The notes under the pieces: model-generated | Databases searched by the model: none | The model's input: the letters and a program-made list of their open reading frames with translations, nothing else | Told to the model about the DNA's origin: nothing | Part shown: one piece after another, positions 1-5,760 of the stretch | How positions within the stretch are numbered: the stretch's first letter is position 1 | How the letters are laid out: every line of letters starts with the position of its first letter | From: Desulfovibrionales bacterium | GTDB taxonomy: Bacteria > Desulfobacterota > Desulfovibrionia > Desulfovibrionales > Desulfomicrobiaceae | NCBI GenBank assembly: GCA_012727515.1 | Contig: JAAYGZ010000098.1 | Span: forward strand, 1-5,760 | DNA: 5,760 bases | Direction of reading: 5' to 3' | Translations under genes and position numbers: made by a program

Positions 1-1079
1 AGCAGTTTGATCCGACTGCGTATATGAGCATCAAAGAAGCCAAACGCATGGATCGTTTTGTACAAATTTCCGTGGCCGCAGGCAAACAGCTCATGGAGCA
101 TTGTGGACTGGCCATTACTGAAGACAATGCGCATGAGGTAAGCGTGATTCTGGGCTGTGGTCTGGGTGGCTTATCCACTATTGAAGAGTTCCATGCCAAG
201 CTCATGAACTCTGGCCCGCGTCGCATTTCTGCCTTTTACATCCCCATGCTCATAGCCAACATGGCTGCCGGGCAAGTATCCATTCTGACAGGCGCCAAAG
301 GCCCGAATCTGGTCACAACTTCGGCCTGCGCTTCTGCAACACACGCCATTGGCTATGCTTTTTCAGACATTAAACTGGGACGGGTTAAAGCCTGTATCAC
401 TGGCGGGGTGGAATCAACCATCACGTCCATGGGTGTTTCTGGTTTTAATGCCTTAAAAGCCCTGTCCACTGCCAATGATGACCCGCAAGCAGCCAGTCGG
501 CCCTTTGATGCGGAGCGCACCGGGTTTGTCATTGGCGAAGGGGCCGGATTTCTTATGCTCGAAGAGCTGGAACATGCCAGAGCACGCGGGGCAACCATTT
601 ACGCGGAAATGCTGGGCTATGGGGCCTCGGCCGATGCCTTTCACATCACAGCTCCTGAAGATTCCGGAGCAGGCATGGCTCTTTCCATGAGTAATGCCTT
701 GCGTGATGCAGAATGCATGGCCACTGATATTGATTTTATCAATGCCCACGGCACCTCCACAAAACTCAACGACAAGACTGAAACCAAGGCCATTAAGCAT
801 GTCTTTGGTGACCAGGCCTATATCATGCCCATTACTGCCAATAAGAGCATGATTGGCCATCTTTTAGGTGCAGCCGGTGGCGTGGAGGCTGTGTTTACAG
901 CATTAAGTCTGCACACAGGCATTATTCCCGGTACCATTAACCAGACAACGCCAGACCCGGATTGTGATCTGGACTATGTTGCTCAGGGCAGCCGTCAGAT
1001 CAATCCGCGCCTTGGCATAAGTAATTCGTTTGGATTTGGCGGCACCAACGCCTCCATCATCCTGCGCCGCTATGAATAA
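1..1079 (+). CDS. fabF: Beta-ketoacyl-[acyl-carrier-protein] synthase II (FabF), 5'-truncated by window edge
   Basis: Condensing enzyme of type II fatty-acid synthesis in the cytoplasm. It elongates acyl-ACP by decarboxylative condensation with malonyl-ACP. The reading frame is open from base 3 (Q-F-D-P-T-A-Y-M...), so the ATG at 24 is internal, not the start. About 358 codons are visible and roughly 50-55 N-terminal residues are missing compared with the usual ~412. Numbering from the Met at base 24, the nucleophile is Cys102 in 'TTSACASATHAIG' (codon 327-329). The two catalytic histidines are His242 in 'NAHGTST' and His279 in 'NKSMIGHLLGAAG', with the conserved Lys274. The glycine-rich loop 'SFGFGGTN' is at 335-342. 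The aligned stretch 'KEAKRMDRF' near the left edge matches FabF rather than FabH or FabB-type spacing. The protein ends in 'RRYE' and TAA. glyA follows 34 nt later with no convincing terminator between, so co-transcription is likely. Acyl-carrier protein and fabG genes would be expected upstream (inference). Confidence 0.97.
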   Translation, partial: QFDPTAYMSIKEAKRMDRFVQISVAAGKQLMEHCGLAITEDNAHEVSVILGCGLGGLSTIEEFHAKLMNSGPRRISAFYIPMLIANMAAGQVSILTGAKGPNLVTTSACASATHAIGYAFSDIKLGRVKACITGGVESTITSMGVSGFNALKALSTANDDPQAASRPFDAERTGFVIGEGAGFLMLEELEHARARGATIYAEMLGYGASADAFHITAPEDSGAGMALSMSNALRDAECMATDIDFINAHGTSTKLNDKTETKAIKHVFGDQAYIMPITANKSMIGHLLGAAGGVEAVFTALSLHTGIIPGTINQTTPDPDCDLDYVAQGSRQINPRLGISNSFGFGGTNASIILRRYE

Positions 1080-1081
1080 CT

Positions 1082-1095
1082 GCCGCGCCTGCGGC
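1082..1095 (+). other. Small GC-rich hairpin in the fabF-glyA gap
   Basis: GCCGC (1082-1086) and GCGGC (1091-1095) form a 5-bp perfect stem around a 4-nt loop, directly after the fabF stop codon. No T-run follows, and the strong glyA ribosome-binding site begins only 9 nt later. It is therefore unlikely to terminate transcription. At most it could affect mRNA stability or translation of glyA, or it may be chance in GC-rich sequence. Confidence 0.25.
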
Positions 1096-1113
1096 TCATA
1101 ACCAGGAGGAGCT

Positions 1114-2352
1114 ATGGACGAACTCACTCGTCAGGATCCGCAAATCGCCAAAGCCATTCAGCTGGAAACCAACCGGCAGATCACCAAGCTTGAACTCATT
1201 GCCTCGGAAAATTTCACGTCGCTGGCTGTGCGCAGTGCCATGGGCAGTGTAATGACCCATAAATACGCGGAAGGATATTCAGGCAAAAGGTATTATGGGG
1301 GCTGCGAATATGTGGACATGGCTGAAGACCTGGCCATTGAACGCGCCAAGCAGCTTTTTGGGGCTGATTATGCCAATGTGCAGCCCCACTCTGGTTCTCA
1401 GGCCAATATGGGTGCTTATTTTGCGGCTATTCAGCCAGGCGATACCATTTTGGGCATGAACCTTTCGCATGGCGGGCACTTAACGCACGGCAGTCCTGTC
1501 AATTTTTCCGGACGGCTCTACAAAACTGTGTTTTATGGTGTGGAAAAAGAAACAGGGCGCATCAACTACGATGAAATCGAAGCCCTGGCCAAAGAACACA
1601 AGCCCCAGATGATCATTGCCGGGGCCAGTGCCTATCCCCGTGAGCTGGACTTTATGCGTTTTCGCGCCATTGCTGACAGCGTGGGAGCCAAACTCTTAGT
1701 TGATATGGCTCATATTGCGGGCCTGGTGGCTGTGGGCCTGCACCCAACGCCCATCCCCTATGCGCACTTCACCACCACCACAACGCACAAAACCTTGCGC
1801 GGTCCACGGGGCGGCATGATCTTAAGTGCTGAAGAATTTGGCAAGACACTCAATTCACAGATTTTTCCTGGCATCCAGGGCGGGCCGCTCATGCATGTTA
1901 TTGCAGCCAAAGCCGTTGCCTTTGCCGAAGCCTTGCGCCCAGAATTTAAGGACTATCAGAATCAGGTCATTATCAATGCCCAGGCTCTGGCCAAAGAGCT
2001 GGTAGATGCCGGATATGCTCTGGTGTCTGGCGGCACAGACAATCACCTGATGCTCATGGACCTGACCAGCCATGATATTACGGGCAAGGATGCAGAAATT
2101 GCCCTGGACAAAGCAGGCATCACGGTCAACAAAAACACCGTGCCCTTTGAAACCCGCTCCCCGTTTGTTACCTCTGGCGTGCGCCTGGGCACTCCGGCCC
2201 TGACCACCAGGGGCATGAAAACAGACGATATGCGCAAGGTTGCCAAATGGGTTGTTGCTGCTTTGGAGAATGTGCACAATGAAACTGCGCTGGCAGAAAT
2301 TCAACGCGAAGTGGAGAAATTCGCCGGGCAATTCCCACTCTTTGCGTGGTAA
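1114..2352 (+). CDS. glyA: Serine hydroxymethyltransferase
   Basis: Cytoplasmic PLP enzyme that interconverts serine and glycine while loading tetrahydrofolate with a one-carbon unit (5,10-methylene-THF). It is the main source of that cofactor for thymidylate, purine and methionine synthesis. The 412-aa product is the normal length for bacterial GlyA. Visible residues are the PLP Schiff-base Lys226 in '[14 protein letters not shown]', Asp197 and His200 in 'VDMAHIAGL' (pyridine-nitrogen and cofactor contacts), His122 in 'SHGGHLTHG' (stacks on the PLP ring), and Arg357 in 'SGVRLGTPA' (substrate carboxylate). The N-terminal 'ELIASENF' and '[13 protein letters not shown]' signatures are also present. 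The start is set by a near-perfect Shine-Dalgarno AGGAGG at 1104-1109, 4 nt before the ATG. No frameshift or missing catalytic residue is seen. A hairpin 25 nt past the stop probably ends this transcript. Confidence 0.98.
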   Translation: MDELTRQDPQIAKAIQLETNRQITKLELIASENFTSLAVRSAMGSVMTHKYAEGYSGKRYYGGCEYVDMAEDLAIERAKQLFGADYANVQPHSGSQANMGAYFAAIQPGDTILGMNLSHGGHLTHGSPVNFSGRLYKTVFYGVEKETGRINYDEIEALAKEHKPQMIIAGASAYPRELDFMRFRAIADSVGAKLLVDMAHIAGLVAVGLHPTPIPYAHFTTTTTHKTLRGPRGGMILSAEEFGKTLNSQIFPGIQGGPLMHVIAAKAVAFAEALRPEFKDYQNQVIINAQALAKELVDAGYALVSGGTDNHLMLMDLTSHDITGKDAEIALDKAGITVNKNTVPFETRSPFVTSGVRLGTPALTTRGMKTDDMRKVAKWVVAALENVHNETALAEIQREVEKFAGQFPLFAW

Positions 2353-2376
2353 GCCCTGACGAGGGGCATTATTTCC

Positions 2377-2418
2377 CAACCACAGGATCAGTTGCTGGTC
2401 CTGTGGTTGATTCATTTT
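2377..2418 (+). terminator. Probable intrinsic terminator after glyA
   Basis: Bases 2377-2409 fold into an uninterrupted 15-bp stem: an outer 11-bp perfect repeat (CAACCACAGGA with TCCTGTGGTTG), then one T-G wobble and three more Watson-Crick pairs, closed by a TTG triloop. It is followed by ATTCATTTT (2410-2418), six T in nine bases, on the + strand only. The complementary side has no T-run, so it would act on the fabF-glyA transcript. The T-tract is interrupted and begins one base after the stem, so termination may be partial, leaving some read-through into the dCMP deaminase-rib genes. Confidence 0.65.
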
Positions 2419-2449
2419 CAGCCCTGATGCAAGGCGTTTTGAGACTATC

Positions 2450-2911
2450 ATGGACAAACGCATTCCCTGGCCAGAATACTTTATGAATATCGCGTACCTG
2501 GTTGCAGAGCGGTCCACCTGCCTGCGGCGTAAGGTTGGAGCAGTGGCTGTCAAGGACAAGCGCATCCTGGCCACGGGCTATAATGGCGCCCCTGCCGGGC
2601 TTACCCATTGCCTGGATATTGGCTGTATGCGTGAACAGCTTGGAATTCCTTCTGGACAACGCCATGAACTGTGCCGGGCCTTGCACGCAGAGCAAAATGT
2701 GATCATCCAGGCCGCAATGCACGGCATAAGCATTGAGGGCGCAGACATTTTCTGCACAACCCAGCCCTGTATTCTCTGTGCCAAAATGCTCATTAACTGC
2801 CGGGTACAGGCTATTTATTTTGCTGAAGGCTACCCAGACGAGCTCTCGCGCACCATGCTTACAGAAGCACGCATCCCTTTTGAACTTCTGGAGCGCTCTT
2901 CCCATGCGTGA
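2450..2911 (+). CDS. Deoxycytidylate (dCMP) deaminase, ComEB-like
   Basis: Zinc-dependent deaminase converting dCMP to dUMP, the substrate of thymidylate synthase; cytoplasmic. The 153-aa protein has the cytidine-deaminase fold signatures: His79-Ala-Glu81 ('LHAEQN'; zinc ligand and proton-shuttle Glu) and Pro106-Cys107-x-x-Cys110 ('[10 protein letters not shown]', the other two zinc ligands). The '[12 protein letters not shown]' (21-32) and '[10 protein letters not shown]' (41-50) stretches and 'EGYPDE' near the C-terminus are typical of the dCMP deaminase branch rather than of free-cytidine, tRNA-adenosine or RibD deaminases. Additional Cys/His residues at 53-75 (HC...C...C) could form the second, structural zinc site known in some dCMP deaminases. 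The ATG at 2450 has only a weak Shine-Dalgarno (GAG, 2441-2443), and no alternative in-frame start lies in the short leader after the hairpin. Its last 8 nt overlap ribD, implying translational coupling. The Bacillus homologue is called comEB; function by homology only. Confidence 0.93.
   Translation: MDKRIPWPEYFMNIAYLVAERSTCLRRKVGAVAVKDKRILATGYNGAPAGLTHCLDIGCMREQLGIPSGQRHELCRALHAEQNVIIQAAMHGISIEGADIFCTTQPCILCAKMLINCRVQAIYFAEGYPDELSRTMLTEARIPFELLERSSHA
2890..2893 (+). promoter_or_regulatory. Ribosome-binding site supporting the ribD start at 2904
   Basis: GGAG lies inside the last codons of the dCMP deaminase gene, 10 nt before the ATG at 2904. The spacing is slightly long, but it supports 2904 over the more upstream in-frame ATG at 2733, which would put 57 unconserved residues ahead of the deaminase domain. 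The alternative ATG at 2925 would remove the conserved lead-in before '[11 protein letters not shown]'. Confidence 0.5.
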
Positions 2912-4019
2912 TGAAGCGGGCTTTATGCAGCGGGCCATTGCCCTGGCCGAACAAGGCAGGGGAGCCACAGCGCCTAACCCCTGTGTGGGAGCTGTTTTGG
3001 TGCGTGACCAGACCATTGTGGCTGAAGGATGGCACAGGGCCTATGGCCAACCTCATGCTGAAATAGAGGTCTTGCGTGACGCTGCCCGCAAAAACGTGAT
3101 CCCGGCCCAATGCACCCTCTATGTCACCCTTGAACCCTGCAACCATCACGGTAAAACTCCGCCCTGCACCCAGGCCCTGGTAGAGGCTGGCATTACAACA
3201 GTGGTGATTGGCTGCCTCGACCCCAACACCACCGTTCCTGGCGGAGGCAAAACTTTTTTAGAACAGCAGGGCATTACTGTGCGTCACGGACTGTGCGCCC
3301 AGGCCTGTCAGGATCTGATTGCTGATTTTCATACCTGGCAGACCACAGACCGTCCGTATGTCATTGCCAAGCTGGCCACGACCCTGGACGGAAAAATTGC
3401 GACCCGCACAGGCCATGCCGCCTGGATCAGCACTCCTCGCTCACGTGAAGAAGTGCATGGGCTGCGGAGTTGGTGCCAGGCCGTACTTATTGGCGGGGGC
3501 ACCTACAGGGCCGATAATCCCAGTCTGACCTGCCGTTTGCCTGGATATTCCGGGCCTCAGCCCGTGGCTGTTGTGGTCACTCGCACTCTGCCCGAACCAG
3601 ACCAGTCTTCTGTTTTGCTCGCAGCACGTCCAGACCAGACCATATTCTGGACCTCAGAGGCTGAAAGCAAATCAGCCCGGGCCGCTTGTCTGGCAGACCT
3701 GGGCGTACGCGTGTGGGGCCTGCGCACTGTTCACGAGCTGTTGGATATACGTGAGGGCCTGCGCCTGTTGCGCCACAACCTTGGCTGTCATTATGTGCTG
3801 GCCGAAGGCGGAGGAGGTTTAAGTGCGTCCCTGCATACTTTTGGTGTCCTGGATGAGTTGCGCCTGTACCAGGCCATGAAAATTTTAGGCGATGCGCAGG
3901 GGCGCAGTTCCTTTGCCGGGCGGACAATAGAAGATATGCATGAGGCCTGGAATTTTCGTTTGCTTGAACACCGTCTGGTGGACACAGACCTTTACCTGCG
4001 CCTGCGCCCCACGGAGTAA
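2904..4019 (+). CDS. ribD: Bifunctional riboflavin biosynthesis protein RibD (pyrimidine deaminase / reductase)
   Basis: Carries out the second and third steps of riboflavin synthesis. The N-terminal zinc domain deaminates diaminohydroxyphosphoribosylaminopyrimidine and the C-terminal domain reduces the ribosyl chain with NADPH. From the chosen ATG it is 371 aa, normal for RibD. Deaminase domain (about 1-145): '[10 protein letters not shown]', His51-Ala-Glu53 ('PHAEIEVL'), and Cys79 and Cys88 in '[12 protein letters not shown]' complete the zinc site. Reductase domain (about 150-371): '[12 protein letters not shown]' (156-167), '[15 protein letters not shown]' (197-211) and '[13 protein letters not shown]' (298-310). 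The start overlaps the dCMP deaminase stop by 8 nt. The reading frame stays open another 57 codons upstream, but that part is the deaminase gene read out of frame. One oddity: the loop normally reading DPNPxVAG is '[10 protein letters not shown]' (106-115), keeping Asp106, Asn108, Val111 and Gly113. Confidence 0.96.
   Translation: MRDEAGFMQRAIALAEQGRGATAPNPCVGAVLVRDQTIVAEGWHRAYGQPHAEIEVLRDAARKNVIPAQCTLYVTLEPCNHHGKTPPCTQALVEAGITTVVIGCLDPNTTVPGGGKTFLEQQGITVRHGLCAQACQDLIADFHTWQTTDRPYVIAKLATTLDGKIATRTGHAAWISTPRSREEVHGLRSWCQAVLIGGGTYRADNPSLTCRLPGYSGPQPVAVVVTRTLPEPDQSSVLLAARPDQTIFWTSEAESKSARAACLADLGVRVWGLRTVHELLDIREGLRLLRHNLGCHYVLAEGGGGLSASLHTFGVLDELRLYQAMKILGDAQGRSSFAGRTIEDMHEAWNFRLLEHRLVDTDLYLRLRPTE
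4013..4016 (+). promoter_or_regulatory. Ribosome-binding site for ribE inside the ribD 3' end
   Basis: GGAG spans the last sense codons of ribD, with 5 nt to the ribE ATG at 4022. The ribosome finishing ribD stops on top of this site, which points to translational coupling of the two genes. Confidence 0.6.
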
Positions 4020-4021
4020 GC

Positions 4022-4675
4022 ATGTTTACTGGTATTATCCAAGGCATTGGCCATATTACAGAGATCAATGGACGCGGCAAGGAGACTCGCTTAAAAATCA
4101 GGCCAGCCTTTGATCTGAGCGCGTATCAACGCGGTGAGTCCATTGCAGTCAACGGGGTCTGCCTGACTGTTGAAACCTTTGGAACAGACTATTTTACAGC
4201 CTATGCCTCGGCAGAAACCCTGGCTGTTACCAATTTGGGGGCACTGCGCTCTGGGAGCACCATAAATCTGGAGCGGGCCTTGGCCCTGGGTGATCGGTTG
4301 GGCGGGCATATTGTCTCTGGTCATGTGGATTGCCTGGCAGAAGTGGCAGCGAGTACGCCCGCTGGTGAATCCAGGCAATACAAGCTCATGTTTCCTGCTG
4401 CTTTTGGCCCGCAGGTGATTGCCAAAGGTTCTGTGGCTCTGGATGGGATCAGTCTTACGGTCAATGATTGCGGGCCTGATTATTTAACAGTAAACATCAT
4501 TCCGGCCACGCAGCAGGAAACAACTATCAGCACATGGATTCCAGGCCAGCAGGTGAACATGGAAACTGATATTATTGGCAAATATGTCCAGCGAATGCTT
4601 GGTCCCTGGGCACCTGCGGCTGCATCCACGGCATCGGCCATTACGTTGGATTTTTTACGAGATAACGGATTTTAA
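4022..4675 (+). CDS. ribE: Riboflavin synthase, alpha subunit
   Basis: Catalyses the last step of riboflavin formation: two molecules of 6,7-dimethyl-8-ribityllumazine dismutate to riboflavin plus the diaminopyrimidine intermediate. The 217-aa product begins with the diagnostic 'MFTGII' and shows the two tandem lumazine-binding barrels. The N barrel carries 'VNGVCLTV' (43-50, with the conserved Cys47) and ends at '[10 protein letters not shown]' (94-103). The C barrel carries the matching 'LDGISLTVN' (140-148) and ends in '[16 protein letters not shown]' (178-193), the helix that contributes to trimer formation. The tail 'FLRDNGF' is a common RibE ending. It lies 2 nt after ribD and 15 nt before ribBA, with its Shine-Dalgarno embedded in ribD. 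The gene is called ribC or ribE depending on species. No defect is visible. Confidence 0.97.
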   Translation: MFTGIIQGIGHITEINGRGKETRLKIRPAFDLSAYQRGESIAVNGVCLTVETFGTDYFTAYASAETLAVTNLGALRSGSTINLERALALGDRLGGHIVSGHVDCLAEVAASTPAGESRQYKLMFPAAFGPQVIAKGSVALDGISLTVNDCGPDYLTVNIIPATQQETTISTWIPGQQVNMETDIIGKYVQRMLGPWAPAAASTASAITLDFLRDNGF

Positions 4676-4690
4676 TCCCGCGAGGACACT

Positions 4691-5760
4691 ATGTATAAAT
4701 GTACGGCTGAAGAAGCTATTGAAGAAATTCGTGCTGGGCGGATGATCATTCTGGTTGACGATGAAGACCGTGAAAATGAGGGCGACCTGACCATTGCCGC
4801 TGAAAAGGTCACGCCCCAGGACATTAATTTTATGGCAAAATACGGTCGTGGGCTGATCTGTCTGCCCATGGAACCGGCCCTGGTGGATAAACTTGAGCTT
4901 CCCCTGATGGCTCAACGCAATACATCCAAATTTGGAACCAATTTCACTGTCTCCATTGAAGCCAAGCAGGGCGTAACCACAGGTATTTCCGCCCATGATC
5001 GCGCCCTGACCGTGCAAACCGCAGTGGCGGATGACACAACGCCTGAAGACATTGCTAGCCCGGGACATATTTTTCCCTTGCGCGCCAAGCCAGGGGGAGT
5101 CTTGGTTCGGGCCGGGCAAACAGAAGGCTCTGTTGATCTGGCCCGCCTGGCTGGTCTGAAAGGCGCGGCTGTTATTTGCGAAATCATGAATGATGACGGT
5201 ACCATGTCCAGAATGCCAGAGCTGTCTGCCTTTGCGGCTGAGCACAATATGAAAATTGCCACCATTGCAGATCTCATTGCCTATCGCTCCCGCAAGGACT
5301 CGCTGGTGCGCCGCATTGCTGAGGCTCGTATGCCCACCTGTTATGGTGAGTTTACTATTGTGGCCTATGAAAATGATATTGACGCCCATACGCATCTGGC
5401 TTTGGTCAAGGGAGAAATTGATCCAGAAAGTCCGGTTTTGGTGCGTGTGCACAGCCAATGTCTTACAGGCGATGTTTTTGGCTCCATGCGCTGCGATTGT
5501 GGCAGTCAGCTTCAGCGAGCCATGCAGATGGTCAATGAAGAAGGCTCTGGCGTTATTTTATATATGCGCCAGGAAGGGCGCGGCATTGGCCTGGGCAATA
5601 AAATCAAAGCCTATCACTTGCAGGACGAAGGCCGGGACACCGTGGAAGCCAACCTGGAACTTGGTTTTGCTCCTGACCTGCGTGACTATGGCCTGGGAGC
5701 ACAAATTTTAGTTAATCTGGGCGTGAAACGTATGCGCCTGATGACCAATAATCCCAAGAA
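4691..5760 (+). CDS. ribBA: Bifunctional RibBA: 3,4-dihydroxy-2-butanone-4-phosphate synthase / GTP cyclohydrolase II, 3'-truncated by window edge
   Basis: Makes both building blocks of riboflavin: the four-carbon unit from ribulose-5-phosphate (RibB domain) and the pyrimidine from GTP (RibA domain). The frame is open from the ATG at 4691 to the window end: 356 complete codons, with roughly 50 residues missing against a usual ~400-410. GAGG at 4682-4685, 5 nt upstream, supports the start. RibB domain (about 1-200): acidic loop '[10 protein letters not shown]' (23-32), '[11 protein letters not shown]' (94-104), '[10 protein letters not shown]' (123-132) and '[15 protein letters not shown]' (141-155). 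Gln143 occupies the place of E. coli RibB His153. RibA domain (about 206 on): '[10 protein letters not shown]' and 'MRCDCGSQL' give zinc ligands Cys257, Cys268 and Cys270. '[11 protein letters not shown]' (291-301) follows, then Asp329 and Arg331 in 'APDLRDYGL', and 'MTNNPK' at the edge. Both halves therefore look intact as far as seen. ribH probably follows. Confidence 0.97.
   Translation, partial: MYKCTAEEAIEEIRAGRMIILVDDEDRENEGDLTIAAEKVTPQDINFMAKYGRGLICLPMEPALVDKLELPLMAQRNTSKFGTNFTVSIEAKQGVTTGISAHDRALTVQTAVADDTTPEDIASPGHIFPLRAKPGGVLVRAGQTEGSVDLARLAGLKGAAVICEIMNDDGTMSRMPELSAFAAEHNMKIATIADLIAYRSRKDSLVRRIAEARMPTCYGEFTIVAYENDIDAHTHLALVKGEIDPESPVLVRVHSQCLTGDVFGSMRCDCGSQLQRAMQMVNEEGSGVILYMRQEGRGIGLGNKIKAYHLQDEGRDTVEANLELGFAPDLRDYGLGAQILVNLGVKRMRLMTNNPK

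Noticed and set aside
24..26. ATG as the start of fabF
   Set aside because: The frame is open back to the window edge with FabF-like residues (FDPTAY) before it. The protein would lack the conserved N-terminus, so the true start is outside the window.
2353..2427. Direct repeat GCCCTGA at 2353-2359 and 2421-2427 flanking the hairpin
   Set aside because: Seven bases flanking a short interval is too little to suggest a mobile element. There is no transposase, no longer target duplication and no terminal repeats beyond the terminator stem.
1855..2574. Open frame of 239 codons on the - strand across the glyA 3' end
   Set aside because: It reads through the terminator hairpin and antisense of two well-supported genes, and the product resembles no family I know.
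2733..2903. Possible 57-residue N-terminal extension of RibD
   Set aside because: The frame is open but overlaps the conserved zinc motif region of dCMP deaminase in another frame. The extra residues do not resemble RibD, and the 371-aa form from 2904 has the normal length.
3810..3825. Strong Shine-Dalgarno-like GGAGGAGG followed by a GTG inside ribD
   Set aside because: The bases encode the conserved glycine-rich reductase motif (EGGGG), and the frame from that GTG closes quickly without a recognisable product.
4667..4678. Short palindrome GGAT-TTTA-ATCC at the end of ribE
   Set aside because: Only four pairs, no T-run, and it overlaps the ribE stop just before the ribBA ribosome-binding site; most likely chance.
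4655..5458. Long open frame (267 codons) on the - strand opposite ribE and ribBA
   Set aside because: It is antisense to the strongly conserved ribBA frame, its translation shows no recognisable domain, and it lacks a plausible ribosome-binding context. It is a by-product of the codon bias of the real genes.

Overview
This window is a gene-dense stretch of bacterial chromosome. All six recognisable genes lie on the + strand and are packed tightly, and both outer genes run off the window. In order: the end of fabF (fatty-acid elongation), glyA (serine hydroxymethyltransferase), a dCMP deaminase, ribD, ribE (riboflavin synthase) and the first ~356 codons of ribBA. Codon use looks uniform and GC content moderate. 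There are no IS elements, tRNAs, rRNAs, CRISPR arrays or phage-like genes.

The order fabF - glyA - dCMP deaminase - ribD - ribE - ribBA resembles, from memory, the arrangement in Desulfovibrio and relatives (Desulfobacterota). The fused RibBA and the 'GQTEGSVDL' version of the RibB motif would also fit that lineage. This is an inference without any database search, so family or genus cannot be given.

Region 1-1079 is the C-terminal ~358 codons of fabF, with the complete catalytic Cys-His-His triad. A 34-nt gap with a strong AGGAGG leads into glyA (1114-2352), which looks complete and fully equipped for catalysis. The 97-nt gap 2353-2449 is the only substantial non-coding DNA. It holds a perfect-register 15-bp hairpin (2377-2409) with a modest T-rich tail, best read as a terminator separating fabF-glyA from the genes after it.

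Region 2450-5760 is a compact transcription unit. The dCMP deaminase stop overlaps the ribD start by 8 nt, ribD and ribE are 2 nt apart, and ribE and ribBA are 15 nt apart. RibBA makes both riboflavin precursors, from GTP and from ribulose-5-phosphate. RibD carries out the deamination and reduction steps, and RibE makes riboflavin from two lumazine molecules. Lumazine synthase (ribH) is expected just past the right edge. GlyA and dCMP deaminase supply methylene-tetrahydrofolate and dUMP, the two substrates of thymidylate synthase.

I found no undescribed system here. The points worth a second look are modest: a His-to-Gln change at a RibB active-site position, no room for an FMN riboswitch, the translationally overlapped pair of zinc deaminases, and the strong hairpin with an imperfect T-tract.
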